Origin: Anaerolineales bacterium | Lineage (GTDB): Bacteria; Chloroflexota; Anaerolineae; Aggregatilineales; UBA2796 | Assembly: GCA_015075625.1 (NCBI GenBank) | Contig: JABTTZ010000002.1 | Coordinates: 186,001-250,000 of the forward strand | Length of the DNA stretch: 64,000 nt | Reading direction: 5' to 3' | Part shown: positions 33,551 to 42,827 of the stretch, one piece after another | Layout: every line of letters starts with the position of its first letter | Numbering within the stretch: the first letter of the stretch is position 1 | Notes under the pieces: model-generated | Seen by the model: the letters and a program-made list of their open reading frames with translations, nothing else | The model's database searches: none | Told to the model about the DNA's origin: nothing | Program-made: the position numbers and the translations under genes

Positions 33551-35002
33551 CTATTCGAGCCGATAGATCGTCCCCTCTGGACGGTCTTCAAGGGCGATCC
33601 CCAACGTTTTCAGTTGATCCCGAATCCCATCGGCGCGGGCGAACTGCCTTTCTTGGCGGGCTTGCTTGCGCATCTCGATTAAGAGCCGCACAAGACCGTC
33701 CACCCGCCCTGCATCAGCGCTGTGTGAGGTTTCCACTGGCGGAATGATGCGCAGCACATCCCACCCGATCTCGGTGTAAAACGCATTGATCGCGCTGAGC
33801 GTGTTGACGCCAACGCTTTGCCCACTGTTGAGCAGCTTGTTCACCTCGCCCGTCAGGTTTTGCAGCGCTGCCAATGCGCTAGGGGCATTGAAATCGTCGT
33901 CCAACGCCGTATTGAAATCAACCTTGTGATCGGCTAAGACACTGAGAAAGCCGTTTCCGGCGTCGGCATCAGCGCTCTCGTTGAAGCGCAGCTTTTCGCG
34001 GGTGAGCCGTACCGCGCTCATCAGGCGTTCCCACCCTTTTTCGCTCGCGTTCAGCGCCTCGCGACTGTAATCAATCGGGTTGCTGTAGTGCGATTGATAG
34101 ATGAAATAGCGGATTACCTCTGGGCGGAAATCACGCAGAGCGTCTTTGATGTTCAGAACATTACCGATGCTCTTGGACATCTTCTGCCCGTCTTTCGTCA
34201 GGCTTCCTACAAGCATCCAATAATTGGCAAAGGGGACGCCGTTTGCCGCCTCGGATTGGGCGATCTCACACTCGTTATGGGGGAAGATGTTATCGATCCC
34301 GCCGCCATGAATATCAAAGGTTGCGCCGAGGTATTTCGTCGCCATTGCCGAGCATTCAATGTGCCAACCTGGATAGCCGCGTCCCCAGGGGGATTCCCAT
34401 TGAAGGATGTGTTCCTCGCCAGCGAGAATCCAAAGGGCAAAATCTTCTGGGTTGCGTTTCCCTTTGCCCTTCAGGGCGCGGCTTCCCGCCTCGCCTTCTT
34501 CCACCTTCCGATTGGAGAGCTTCCCATACTCTGGGTAACTGCCAACATCGAAGTACACACCGTCTTCAGCAACATAAGCGTACCCCTTCTGAATGAGAGT
34601 CTCCGTCATGGCGATCTGTTCAGGGATATGCCCGCTGGCGCGAGGGCTAATATCAGGGCGGACAATGCCAAGCGCATCCATATCCTCAAAATAGCTGCGC
34701 GTGTAGGTTTCCACAATTTGCATGGGGAGTGCTGAACTCTGCCGCGCCTTTTTGATGACTCGATCCTCCCCGGAATCGAGCAAATGCCCAACGTCAGTCA
34801 GGTTTTGGATGTAAAGGACATCATAGCCGCTGTAACGAAGGTAACGGACGACAAGATCGAATGAGGCATAGGTCTTGGCGTGACCAATATGGGAGTAATC
34901 TTGCACGGTGGGACCGCAGACATACATCGCCACCCGTCCGGGGGTAATGGGCGTGAAGTCTTCTTTTTCGCGGTGCAGCACGTTAAAAATGCGCAATGCC
35001 AT
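33551..35002 (-). CDS. cysS: Cysteinyl-tRNA synthetase
   Basis: Charges tRNA-Cys. The 483-residue protein has the zinc cysteine in YVCGPTVQDYSHIGHAKTY, where SHIGH is the HIGH motif, and the KMSKS loop in KDGQKMSKSIGNVL near residue 275. WHIECSAMATKYLG and HGGGIDNIFPHNECEIAQ supply further zinc and substrate residues. The start at 35002 is supported by GGGAGG eight bases upstream. A minus-strand TGCTACAAT extended -10 (TACAAT at 35046-35041) would start transcription near 35034. No T-box structure is apparent. Of interest given the Cys-codon leader of the sulfate genes at 48.7 kb. Confidence 0.97.
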   Translation of the reverse strand: MALRIFNVLHREKEDFTPITPGRVAMYVCGPTVQDYSHIGHAKTYASFDLVVRYLRYSGYDVLYIQNLTDVGHLLDSGEDRVIKKARQSSALPMQIVETYTRSYFEDMDALGIVRPDISPRASGHIPEQIAMTETLIQKGYAYVAEDGVYFDVGSYPEYGKLSNRKVEEGEAGSRALKGKGKRNPEDFALWILAGEEHILQWESPWGRGYPGWHIECSAMATKYLGATFDIHGGGIDNIFPHNECEIAQSEAANGVPFANYWMLVGSLTKDGQKMSKSIGNVLNIKDALRDFRPEVIRYFIYQSHYSNPIDYSREALNASEKGWERLMSAVRLTREKLRFNESADADAGNGFLSVLADHKVDFNTALDDDFNAPSALAALQNLTGEVNKLLNSGQSVGVNTLSAINAFYTEIGWDVLRIIPPVETSHSADAGRVDGLVRLLIEMRKQARQERQFARADGIRDQLKTLGIALEDRPEGTIYRLE

Positions 35003-35370
35003 GCAGTCATCCTCCCTATGTGATGTTGTGAGAGATTCTAATTGTAGCAGAGGGACTGGGGTTTGTTGTAGCGCCTTTTTAAGGCGAGTGGTTGACCAGT
35101 GAGACCGCTAGCTTGTTTAGTGTCTATCCGTAAATTATTGAATAGACCTTGCGGCAGTCCCCTGCCCTCTCCCCCGTTGTGCAGGAGAGGGGGAATTCAT
35201 CCTTTGAGGGGGAGCCCCTCAAACTTCCCCTTTCGATGAATACAGGGGAAACACGTTCAACTGCGTAAGCCCTAATGGATCGTATTGAGGGAAACGTTCC
35301 ATACTTGCCAAAGGTATGGTTTTCAGCACTGCCCTGATTACACGCCAAACCAGAATTCACGGGCAGGTTC
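35003..35370. other. Intergenic region with promoter and repeat debris
   Basis: Contains the cysS -10 region, a small CGCCTT/AAGGCG hairpin near 35072-35086, and GC-rich palindromic fragments (35155-35235) related to family A repeats. The open frame 35124-35360 on the minus strand lacks a ribosome binding site and recognisable content and is not called. Confidence 0.5.
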
Positions 35371-36117
35371 TTAGTCTCTTTCTGTCCCCCTCATGACAGC
35401 TGTGATCGATATGTTGCGCCCCAAGAGATCGCTCACCGGCGGGTGTGTTTCCTGAACGGTGAACCCCACCCCCGCCATCTCTCGGAGCGTCTCAAGGGTG
35501 AAGGTTGTCAACCGCGCGGGGACGAAAAACCGTTCGCGGAGCTTTTGCTGGATTGCTTTTGAGGTTTTTGGTGAACGGGGGGCGACGAGCCGCGCCACAA
35601 GGGGGATGATCCCCGCGCCAAGCCTAATCAGCCCTTCTTGCAGCGGGCGCGGCGCACGGCTGAGGACGGCGGACGCCCCGTTTTCAATGCCCACCCAAAC
35701 ACTGCGCCGAAGGGTATGAATGACCGCCACCCCCTGAGGGCGAAGGACGCGGCGGATTTCCTCAAGCGCACGCGCTGGATCAGGGACGTAATGGAGCGCC
35801 CCCCACACCCACAGGACATCAAAGGAGTCATCTGGGTAGGGGAGCGCCGTCAGGCTGGCAAGGGCGAACGCCGCCGTTGGGCTTTTCGCCCCTGCTGCTG
35901 CCAAACTACCGGCACTCACATCACAACCGGAGACATGCCCCGCCCCCATCCCCACGAAAGCGGCGGCATAATCCCCCGCCCCACAGCCCGCATCCAAGAC
36001 CGTTCCGCCTCTAATGGTGTGCGAGGGAAGGATCGACTCAATGAGCGTCTGCGCCTCGCTCAAGGGGGCAGCGACGGCGCTCACGGTATCCCAAAAGCGC
36101 CCCTGTGAATCGGTCAT
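35371..36117 (-). CDS. Class I SAM-dependent methyltransferase
   Basis: Soluble methyltransferase of 248 residues, UbiE/Methyltransf_11 type. Motif I is GTVLDAGCGAGDYAAAF near residue 40, motif II acidic position VSGCDVS, then ALPYPDDSFDVLWVWGALHYV and IRRVLRPQGVAVIHTL. The substrate is unknown. Its ATG overlaps the serB stop by four bases (ATGA), so the two are cotranslated from the promoter near 37034. Coupling with a phosphoserine phosphatase does not by itself reveal the methyl acceptor. Confidence 0.87.
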   Translation of the reverse strand: MTDSQGRFWDTVSAVAAPLSEAQTLIESILPSHTIRGGTVLDAGCGAGDYAAAFVGMGAGHVSGCDVSAGSLAAAGAKSPTAAFALASLTALPYPDDSFDVLWVWGALHYVPDPARALEEIRRVLRPQGVAVIHTLRRSVWVGIENGASAVLSRAPRPLQEGLIRLGAGIIPLVARLVAPRSPKTSKAIQQKLRERFFVPARLTTFTLETLREMAGVGFTVQETHPPVSDLLGRNISITAVMRGTERD

Positions 36118-36977
36118 GGGTGGGAAAGGGCAGGAACAATCGTGGACTCAAAGGCACTTTTTAAGGCGGGGTTGTAAAAAGCAACCCGTGCCGGATCGCT
36201 GCAAGCAGCCACTCCTTGCGCCAAGATTACTTCGTGAGGTGTCCCGCGCAGCGCCATGATCCCCGACTCGCCCGCTGCTATGGGGAGGATTGCGGCAAGG
36301 CTGTTCTCAATGACAAAGACATCCGAGCCGCGTTCGACCTTTTCGCGGCGGGCAACACCGCCAAAGCCGACAAAAAGATCAACAACAGGCTTTGTATGCA
36401 TGTCGCTGACCCCATCGCCAATGAACAGTTTGCGCCCCCAGCGCCCACCGGAAAGTTCACGGACAATCTGCGGTTTTCCGGCGGAAATTGTCAAGGGACT
36501 TTCCTCATAAGCAAGGTATGAGGCCGTGGTGTCAGCAGTGGGATCATAATATTTCCACCACTCGCCGGAGAGTTCGTTGAATTCCAATTCCACCGCCCGA
36601 ACGCGCTCTGCCGGAACACCCAACCGTGCGGCAAACCCGCGCACGGGGTCTGCCAGCCCACCGCTGATGACGAAAACCTGTTTTCCCAAAGTAAGCAGCG
36701 CGCCAATCACCGCTTGGGCGTCGGGGACAAGGCGATCCCAATACAACTGCTCAATAGCGACCAACTGCCCGCGTGTGGGGCGGATCGCCCGCAGGCGCTT
36801 CCCGTAGACCTCAGCAAGGTCAAGATCGCCATCCATCGCCTTTTGAGTCAGCAGTCCTACGCGAAGTTCCTTCCCTTTGAGGCGGGCAAGCTCATCCACC
36901 CCCTCAATGGCGGAAAGTGTGCTGTCACAATCGAAGAAAATTTGATCGAAACTTGTCCAGCGTGTGTTCGTTGCCAA
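36114..36977 (-). CDS. serB: HAD-superfamily phosphatase, SerB-like
   Basis: Probable phosphoserine phosphatase, last step of serine synthesis, 287 residues. HAD motif I is FFDCDSTLSAIEGVDELA at residues ~13-30 (nucleophile and acid aspartates in DCDST). Motif II serine and glycines are in VFVISGGLADPVRGFAARLG, motif III lysine lies before IVRELSGG, and motif IV is KLFIGDGVSDMHT. The C2 cap location and the STLS.IEG..ELA pattern are typical of SerB; another HAD phosphomonoesterase is possible. An extended -10 (TGCTATAAT, -10 at 37039-37034) lies about 57 bases upstream on the minus strand. Operon with the methyltransferase. Confidence 0.82.
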   Translation of the reverse strand: MATNTRWTSFDQIFFDCDSTLSAIEGVDELARLKGKELRVGLLTQKAMDGDLDLAEVYGKRLRAIRPTRGQLVAIEQLYWDRLVPDAQAVIGALLTLGKQVFVISGGLADPVRGFAARLGVPAERVRAVELEFNELSGEWWKYYDPTADTTASYLAYEESPLTISAGKPQIVRELSGGRWGRKLFIGDGVSDMHTKPVVDLFVGFGGVARREKVERGSDVFVIENSLAAILPIAAGESGIMALRGTPHEVILAQGVAACSDPARVAFYNPALKSAFESTIVPALSHP

Positions 36978-37122
36978 GGATGAACCCTTTGGGCGTCTCT
37001 AATGATGCACGATCAGATGGTTTGATTCGCGGCATTATAGCACCACGAACAAGGATGTGAAGGGATGAACGGCTCATCCCTCTCGTGAATTCGTCCAAAT
37101 GCGAGGGAGGGACTCGCCCACC

Positions 37123-37878
37123 TTAACCTGGGGTAGGGAGGGGGGTAGGCGTTGGTGGGGGGAGCGGGGTTAAGTTGGCGTTGGGCGTTGCCAGCGGCAG
37201 CACCGATGCCGCCCATCGACACAGACGGTTTCCTCCGGCGTTAAGCCAGCTTTGGAGTCCTTCACTTTCCTCCAAGCGTTTTCCGGCAAGGGCATCACGG
37301 TAAATGCTGGATCCCCATACATAGTAGTTGCGCGTCTCTTGCGCCCACGCCCCCCACCCTTTGGGGATCATCCCCCACCCGCCATTGTAGCCCGCCATTG
37401 CCAAACCAATATGCCCATCGGCACGCTCCAAGCCGCCGATGAGGTAAGCAATGCCGCGTCGGGCGTTCGTCTCTGGGTCAAGCATGTCTTCCCCCGCCGC
37501 AAAGTGAAAGGGCATCACCTGAAACAAACCCTGTGCGCCAACTGGCGAACTGACAAGGTAATGCCCACAGCTTTCAATCTGGATCACCGTCGCCAAGATG
37601 TTGGGGTCAACTCCATAGGTGGCTGACCAACGCAGGATGTAAGGCGACCAAAACTGGACTTCGGGGGTGAAGGTTGGGGCAATCCCCCCCTTTGAAGGGT
37701 CGTAGGGTTCTTCCCCAGAGAGCGGCACAAGGGGAATATCGCCGCGCAAAAGCAGGATAGTGATCGCGCCCGTCGCCCCAACAAGCAAGCCAATCGCCCC
37801 CACAATCACGGCAAGTTGAACAGGAATCAGCGCAGCCCAAAGGCGGTAAAGGGTGTTCAGGGTAGGTGGTTGGTGCAT
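37123..37878 (-). CDS. Membrane-anchored lytic transglycosylase (SLT domain)
   Basis: Peptidoglycan-cleaving muramidase-like enzyme of 251 residues. An N-terminal membrane segment (~20-45, LAVIVGAIGLLVGATGAITI) anchors it outside the membrane. The SLT domain follows: catalytic glutamate in ATVIQIESCGHY near residue 100, GAQGLFQVMPFHF, and the AMAGYNGG motif near 165. The C-terminus is a Pro/Thr-rich tail. All conserved SLT motifs are present. It stands alone and is divergent from the CocE-type gene. Confidence 0.9.
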   Translation of the reverse strand: MHQPPTLNTLYRLWAALIPVQLAVIVGAIGLLVGATGAITILLLRGDIPLVPLSGEEPYDPSKGGIAPTFTPEVQFWSPYILRWSATYGVDPNILATVIQIESCGHYLVSSPVGAQGLFQVMPFHFAAGEDMLDPETNARRGIAYLIGGLERADGHIGLAMAGYNGGWGMIPKGWGAWAQETRNYYVWGSSIYRDALAGKRLEESEGLQSWLNAGGNRLCRWAASVLPLATPNANLTPLPPPTPTPLPTPG

Positions 37879-37964
37879 AACGGGAAGGATAGCACAGGAT
37901 TATCAGAGGGACGTGAATTTTTGCCAACGCAAAACCACCGCAATTAGGCTTTATCTAGGTGTTC

Positions 37965-38126
37965 TGTTCAGAATCCCTATCCCCTCCGGTTACTACTTAG
38001 CAGTCGCCTTTCCCCGTACACAGGGAAAGGGGGAGAGATTCTCTCTGTGTTTACGGGGCGAAGGTTAGGGTTTCCAAGCCCCAAAGGGGTGGTTGCTTTC
38101 AGCCCGCTGCTAAAGCGGCGGGATCA
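37965..38126. repeat. Dispersed repeats (family A plus B), inverted copy at 42518-42592
   Basis: 37965-38041 matches the reverse complement of 42518-42592 closely; one 34-base block differs at a single position. It carries CCTCCGGTTACT and the CTTTCCCC/GGGGAAAG palindrome. 38077-38126 is a family B copy. These fill most of the 324-base gap between the transglycosylase and the CocE-like gene. Confidence 0.75.
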
Positions 38127-38136
38127 CTGGGATTAC

Positions 38137-38154
38137 AATGTCAACACAACCTAG
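38137..38154. mobile_element. Solitary IS end
   Basis: AATGTCAACACAACCTAG is an exact 18-base match to the right end of the IS element at 47466-47483, with no transposase nearby. It may mark an excised or decayed copy, or be part of the dispersed repeat. Confidence 0.45.
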
Positions 38155-38202
38155 CAGCCCACTTCTGCGTTACAATAGACGCTTCTAGAGAACACTTGTT
38201 GT

Positions 38203-39939
38203 ATGGTTATGCGCCGACTACGCCCTATCTCTTTATTCAGTCTCATCAGTTTGATCGCGCTTGGCATCATGGGCTATCGGCGTCGCTGGCGCATCTTTGC
38301 CCGCGTGCTAAAGTGGACGCCGCCGCACAACCAGATCACTGTGGAGATCGGGCTGCGGGTGGCAATGGAAGATGGGGTGACGCTCGCCACCGATCATTAC
38401 GCCCCCGCCACAGGCGGAAACCACCCGACCATACTGATCCGTTCGCCCTATGGACGCATGGCAAAGGCGGGCGCGTTCGGCATTTTTCTTGCTTTGTTTG
38501 CGCAGCGCTTTGCCGAACGGGGCTACCATGTGATCGTCCAAGACACACGCGGGCGCTTTGATTCTGAGGGGGAGTTTTTCCCCTATTTTCACGAGAAACA
38601 AGATGGCTTGGATACCATCGCGTGGATCAAGCAGCAGGGATGGTACAACGGCAAGATCGGCTTGTGGGGTCCCAGCTATTTAGGGATTGTCCAATGGGCG
38701 GTTGCCGCCCACGATCCCGCCATTCACGCGCTTGTTCCTATCGTCACTAGCACGGATATGCGCGGGACGATCTTTCCCGACGATGCCTTTGATCTCGGCT
38801 TGGCTATGCGCTGGCTGACGATTTTTGCCCTCTTAGATGCCTATCGGGGGAAGCCCCTCCCTATGCAGATTGGCTTTATTCCGCGCCTAGAGCGCTCTAC
38901 GAAACGCGCCTTTGCCCACCTCCCTATTGGCGAGGCAGACGCCGTGAGTACCGGCGCGGCGGTAGACTTCTACCGCTATTGGATCGACCACGCCGACCCA
39001 CACGACCCGGAATGGGTGACCATGAACGAGGATGTGCGCCTTGCTGAGGTGAGCGCCCCCGTTCACCTCGTCGCCGGATGGTACGATTTTTTCCTTCGGG
39101 GACAGTTGAAGGATTACGAGGCGTTGAAAGCGGCGGGGCGGCATCCATACCTGACAGTGGGTCCATGGTATCACCTTCAACCGACGAACCCGATGGGCAT
39201 GATTGACGGCTTTCGGGAAGGAATTCTTTGGTTAGAGGCACATCTCAAAGGCGAACGCAGCGGATTACGCCAACTCCCTGTGCGTATTTATGTGCTAGGG
39301 GCGGGCTGGCGCGATTTGCCCGATTTTCCCCCGCCAAGCACAGAGCGTCGTTACTATCTACGTGGGGATGGCTCCCTAGCTGAATCCCCTGAAGACGGCA
39401 CGTGCGACCCCAAACGGTACACCTATGATCCGAATGATCCCACGCCAATTCGGGGCGGGGCGGCTTTTGATTTTCGTGGTGGGGCGCGGGATTGCCGCCC
39501 TTTGGAGCGGCGGCGGGATGTCCTGTGTTACACCGCAGCCGTCTTTCGGCAAGCGGTCACAATGATCGGCTACCTTCGCTTGGAACTCTACGTAGAGTCC
39601 TCTAACCCGTATACGGATTTTCATGGGCGTGTCTGTGATGTCCACCCGAACGGGCGGGTGGTGAATATCTGTGAGGGGTTGTTCCGTCTGACACCGGATA
39701 ATGTGCAGCGTGGCGAGGATGGTGTAGCGCGGATCACCATTGATCTGTGGGCGACGGCGTACCGCTTCGCCGCCGGTCACGCGCTGCGTTTGCACGTCAG
39801 CAGCGGGGCGCACCCACATTGGGCGCGGAACCCGGGCACAGGCGAACTTTTTGGGGTCGCCTTGCGATCCTCCGAACAGTGTATCTACCATGACGCCGAC
39901 CACCCCTCGGCGCTTGTCGTACCAATTACAGAACACTAG
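38203..39939 (+). CDS. CocE/NonD-family serine hydrolase
   Basis: X-Pro dipeptidyl-peptidase/cocaine-esterase family hydrolase of 578 residues. A hydrophobic N-terminal segment (LFSLISLIALGIMGY) suggests a membrane anchor or signal. Catalytic serine is in GLWGPSYLGIVQWAV near residue 155, aspartate in VHLVAGWYDFFLRG near 290, histidine in VGPWYHLQPT near 325. The C-terminal ~200 residues form the jelly-roll PepX_C domain (ending HVSSGAHPHWARNPGTGE). RSPYGRMAKAG is the usual pre-nucleophile motif. Activity is an amidase, esterase or acyl-amino-acid hydrolase. It is followed closely by recD2 with no evident functional link. Confidence 0.88.
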   Translation: MVMRRLRPISLFSLISLIALGIMGYRRRWRIFARVLKWTPPHNQITVEIGLRVAMEDGVTLATDHYAPATGGNHPTILIRSPYGRMAKAGAFGIFLALFAQRFAERGYHVIVQDTRGRFDSEGEFFPYFHEKQDGLDTIAWIKQQGWYNGKIGLWGPSYLGIVQWAVAAHDPAIHALVPIVTSTDMRGTIFPDDAFDLGLAMRWLTIFALLDAYRGKPLPMQIGFIPRLERSTKRAFAHLPIGEADAVSTGAAVDFYRYWIDHADPHDPEWVTMNEDVRLAEVSAPVHLVAGWYDFFLRGQLKDYEALKAAGRHPYLTVGPWYHLQPTNPMGMIDGFREGILWLEAHLKGERSGLRQLPVRIYVLGAGWRDLPDFPPPSTERRYYLRGDGSLAESPEDGTCDPKRYTYDPNDPTPIRGGAAFDFRGGARDCRPLERRRDVLCYTAAVFRQAVTMIGYLRLELYVESSNPYTDFHGRVCDVHPNGRVVNICEGLFRLTPDNVQRGEDGVARITIDLWATAYRFAAGHALRLHVSSGAHPHWARNPGTGELFGVALRSSEQCIYHDADHPSALVVPITEH

Positions 39940-39960
39940 ACCAAACTTAGGACAGCAGGC

Positions 39961-42285
39961 ATGAGTGCAGAAACCCTCGAAGGGGTCATTGAACGGATCA
40001 CCTATTACAGCGAGGAGTCAGGTTATACCGTCCTCCGTCTGAAACCAAACACGCCGCTGCCGGGAAGCACAAACCGCGAGGGGCTGGCAACTGTCGTAGG
40101 CGTGTTTGCCCCGTTGAACGAAGGCGAGGTCGTCCGCTTTACGGGCGTTTGGGCAATGCACTCCCAATATGGTAAACAGTTCAAGGCGGAACGGGCTGAC
40201 CCGATTTTGCCCACCTCTATCGAAGGGCTGCGGCGCTACTTGGGCAGCGGGGCGATTCGCGGGGTTGGCTCGCGGACGGCGCAGGCGATCATTGATCATT
40301 TCGGGATGGACGCGCTGAATATCCTCAACGCGAACCCGCAGCGCATCTTTGAAGTGCCATCCATTGGGGAAGCACGGGCGACATTGATTGCCCAAGCGTG
40401 GTCAGAAAATTTCCAACAGCGCGATATTATGCTCTTTTTACAGGGCTATGGAATCGGGGCGCGGCTGGCGAAGAAAATCTTTGAAACCTATGGTGACCAG
40501 ACGCCCGCGCAGGTGAAACATAACCCCTATCAACTCGCCCGTGATGTGCAAGGGATTGGCTTCAAAATTGCCGATAGGATTGCCCGCAGCATGGGCATGA
40601 GCATCGATTCCCCCGAACGGATTGAGGCGGGGATTGTCTATGCCCTTGAAACACTCATGGGCGATGGGCATGTCTATGCTCCGCGTCCCGTTGTCAGCGA
40701 AAAAGTGATTGACCTTTTGGAACTTCCTGCCGTTGCCCGCGCCACCAGCAGCACCGCCCCTGAAGATGATGATCTCAGTTACGAGCCGCTGGATGGCGAT
40801 GCCTTTGATCCTGATGTCCATATCCTTGAGCCGTCCAAAGCGATTGCCGCCCGGATTGAGACGGCGATTGAATCGCTGAAAGACCGCACCGATATTGTCA
40901 TTCAACATGTGCCAGATGAAGCCAACGGCGGCACGGTAGAGGCACTCTATTTGCGGGGAATGTTGATCAGCGAGCGGAACACGGCGAAGCGTCTACACGA
41001 GATGGTGCAGTGGAAAACAACGCGCCTGCCCAAAGTAAAAACATTTGGCTGGACGAAGTTTTTCAGCATTTTGGAGCGCCAAGACAAAATTACCCTTACT
41101 CTTCAGCAGCAAGGGGCAGTGGAAGCCGCGCTGACGAATAAGATCAGTATTCTGACGGGCGGTCCCGGCACGGGCAAAACAACGACTCTGCGGGCGGTGA
41201 TCCGCGCCCTTGAGACGATGAAGGCAAACTACGAGCTTGCCAGCCCAACGGGGCGTGCCTCAAAGCGCCTGAGCGAGGCAACTGGACGCCCGGCGCGAAC
41301 GATTCACCGCCTGTTGGGATTCACCCCCGGCGAGACGTTCGAGATGGATGGCGAACCGCTGAACACGGACATGCTGATCATTGACGAGGCGTCGATGCTT
41401 GATCTCGTCCTGTTTTACAACGTCCTGAAGGCGCTTTCTCCCGATACGCACCTTATGTTAGTGGGGGATGTCGATCAGTTACCAAGCGTTGGGGCGGGCG
41501 ATGTTCTGCGCGATCTGATTAAGGGTGGGATCGCCCATCTGACGCGCCTTGATACGATCTTCCGCCAAGCCGATGACAGCCTGATCATCGCTAACGCCCA
41601 CAGCATCAATCACGGGAGAATGCCGAATCTCGATAATCAGGCGGCGGATTTCTTCATGTTTGGGGCAGAAACGCCCGATGCTGCTGGTGATCTCGTTGTC
41701 GATGTCGTCACCCAACGGATTCCCAACCGCTTTGATTTTGATCCTATAGAGGATATACAAGTGCTTGCCCCCATGTACCGAGGGAGTGTGGGGATTCAAG
41801 TTCTGAACGAACGGCTGCAAGCGGCGCTGAACCCTCCCGGACGGAACGCCGAGAAAAAGATCGGCGGGGCGATCTTCCGCGTGGGGGATAAGGTGATGCA
41901 AACGAAAAACAACTATGAGAAGGATGTCTATAACGGGGATATTGGGCGTTTATACAGCATCGATCCCCCCCGCGAGATGCTGACCGTCGTCTTTGATGGG
42001 CGCCCTGTCGAATACCACGTCAGCGAGACGGATGAACTGTTGCACGCCTTTGCCGTCAGCGTCCACCGCAGTCAGGGGTCGGAATACCCTGTCGTAGTGA
42101 TGCCGATCATGCCGCAGCATTTCATCATGTTGCAGCGGAACTTGCTCTACACAGCGGTGACACGGGCAAAAAAGCTGGTGGTGTTGGTGGGGGCAAAAAA
42201 ATCGGTTTGGACGGCAATTCAGAATGACAAGGTGGCAAAACGGTACAGCGCGTTGGCATACCGACTAAATGGGATGATGCGCTAG
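39961..42285 (+). CDS. recD2: RecD2-family ATP-dependent DNA helicase
   Basis: SF1B 5'-3' helicase of 774 residues, the RecBC-independent RecD2 type. The N-terminal OB-like region (LEGVIERITYYSEESGYTVL) and helix-hairpin repeats (GVGSRTAQAIIDHFG, VPSIGEARATLIAQAW) are characteristic. Walker A is ILTGGPGTGKTTTLRAV near residue 400, Walker B MLIIDEASMLDL, motif III LVGDVDQLPSVGAGDVL, and the C-terminal SH3-like/motif V-VI region is AFAVSVHRSQGSEYPVVV followed by YTAVTRAKKLVVLVG. An acidic insertion (APEDDDLSYEPLDGDAFDPD) near 265 looks unusual. It functions in repair and replication. A LexA-type box lies downstream, before the ABC exporter. Confidence 0.95.
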   Translation: MSAETLEGVIERITYYSEESGYTVLRLKPNTPLPGSTNREGLATVVGVFAPLNEGEVVRFTGVWAMHSQYGKQFKAERADPILPTSIEGLRRYLGSGAIRGVGSRTAQAIIDHFGMDALNILNANPQRIFEVPSIGEARATLIAQAWSENFQQRDIMLFLQGYGIGARLAKKIFETYGDQTPAQVKHNPYQLARDVQGIGFKIADRIARSMGMSIDSPERIEAGIVYALETLMGDGHVYAPRPVVSEKVIDLLELPAVARATSSTAPEDDDLSYEPLDGDAFDPDVHILEPSKAIAARIETAIESLKDRTDIVIQHVPDEANGGTVEALYLRGMLISERNTAKRLHEMVQWKTTRLPKVKTFGWTKFFSILERQDKITLTLQQQGAVEAALTNKISILTGGPGTGKTTTLRAVIRALETMKANYELASPTGRASKRLSEATGRPARTIHRLLGFTPGETFEMDGEPLNTDMLIIDEASMLDLVLFYNVLKALSPDTHLMLVGDVDQLPSVGAGDVLRDLIKGGIAHLTRLDTIFRQADDSLIIANAHSINHGRMPNLDNQAADFFMFGAETPDAAGDLVVDVVTQRIPNRFDFDPIEDIQVLAPMYRGSVGIQVLNERLQAALNPPGRNAEKKIGGAIFRVGDKVMQTKNNYEKDVYNGDIGRLYSIDPPREMLTVVFDGRPVEYHVSETDELLHAFAVSVHRSQGSEYPVVVMPIMPQHFIMLQRNLLYTAVTRAKKLVVLVGAKKSVWTAIQNDKVAKRYSALAYRLNGMMR

Positions 42286-42757
42286 GGTAAGGTCATACGT
42301 CCTTGTAAGGACGTGCCACAGCGGGTCTCCCTAGCCCACCATCTTTTAAGGCTTGTCCGTAACTAGGTGAGCCTAAGAGAGTCGCCAAAGCCCCGAGGTA
42401 TCTAGGCTCTATTGGCAGTGTAATTCTCGTAGGGGCGTGAGCGCCCGCCGCTAATGCAGCGATCTAGGAGTAACCACCCTTTTGCGGCTTGCCCCCACCT
42501 CGTAAACAGCGACAGGGAATCTCTCCCCCTTTCCCTGTGGACGGGGAAAGTCGCCTGCTGCGCAGTAACCGGAGGGGATAGGGGTTCTGACCTAAAACCT
42601 TCACCACAGCAAGTTGGTCACGGTTGAGGGTTTCCCTTCTTGGCAGATGTTCCTTTTCTAGTTGCAGACAAGTCTTTTAGCTTTCTCGATTTACCTGTCA
42701 CTTCCCGACAACTGGCGACCTTTCCCCATATTATTCAATTTTTTGCATAATTCCCCA
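42286..42757. other. Gene-free region with palindromes and inverted repeat copies
   Basis: Holds a perfect palindrome ACGTCCTT-GT-AAGGACGT (42297-42314), a block near 42400-42445 resembling the reverse complement of 27885-27960, and 42518-42592, the inverted copy of 37965-38041. The last ~150 bases are AT-rich. No gene is supported. Confidence 0.7.
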
Positions 42758-42809
42758 TTGCCCGTGAAAAACAGGCGTGGTATGATTAAGTGTTCCGAAC
42801 GTTCGTTCG
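42758..42809 (+). promoter_or_regulatory. Promoter with LexA/SOS-type operator for the ABC exporter operon
   Basis: TTGCCC (42758-42763), 17 bases, TATGAT (42781-42786). Just after the predicted start site lies CGAAC-GTTC-GTTCG (42796-42809), an exact match to the Gram-positive/actinobacterial LexA core CGAAC-N4-GTTCG. The ribosome binding site GGGAGGTG follows at 42815. Confidence 0.6.
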
Positions 42810-42827
42810 TCAAGAGGGAGGTGTTCG

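Noticed and set aside
35003..35100. T-box riboswitch upstream of cysS
   Set aside because: No T-box consensus or specifier/antiterminator structure is visible, and the predicted leader is only about 30 bases.
35124..35360. 78-residue open frame upstream of the methyltransferase region
   Set aside because: No ribosome binding site, no recognisable content, and it overlaps dispersed repeat sequence.
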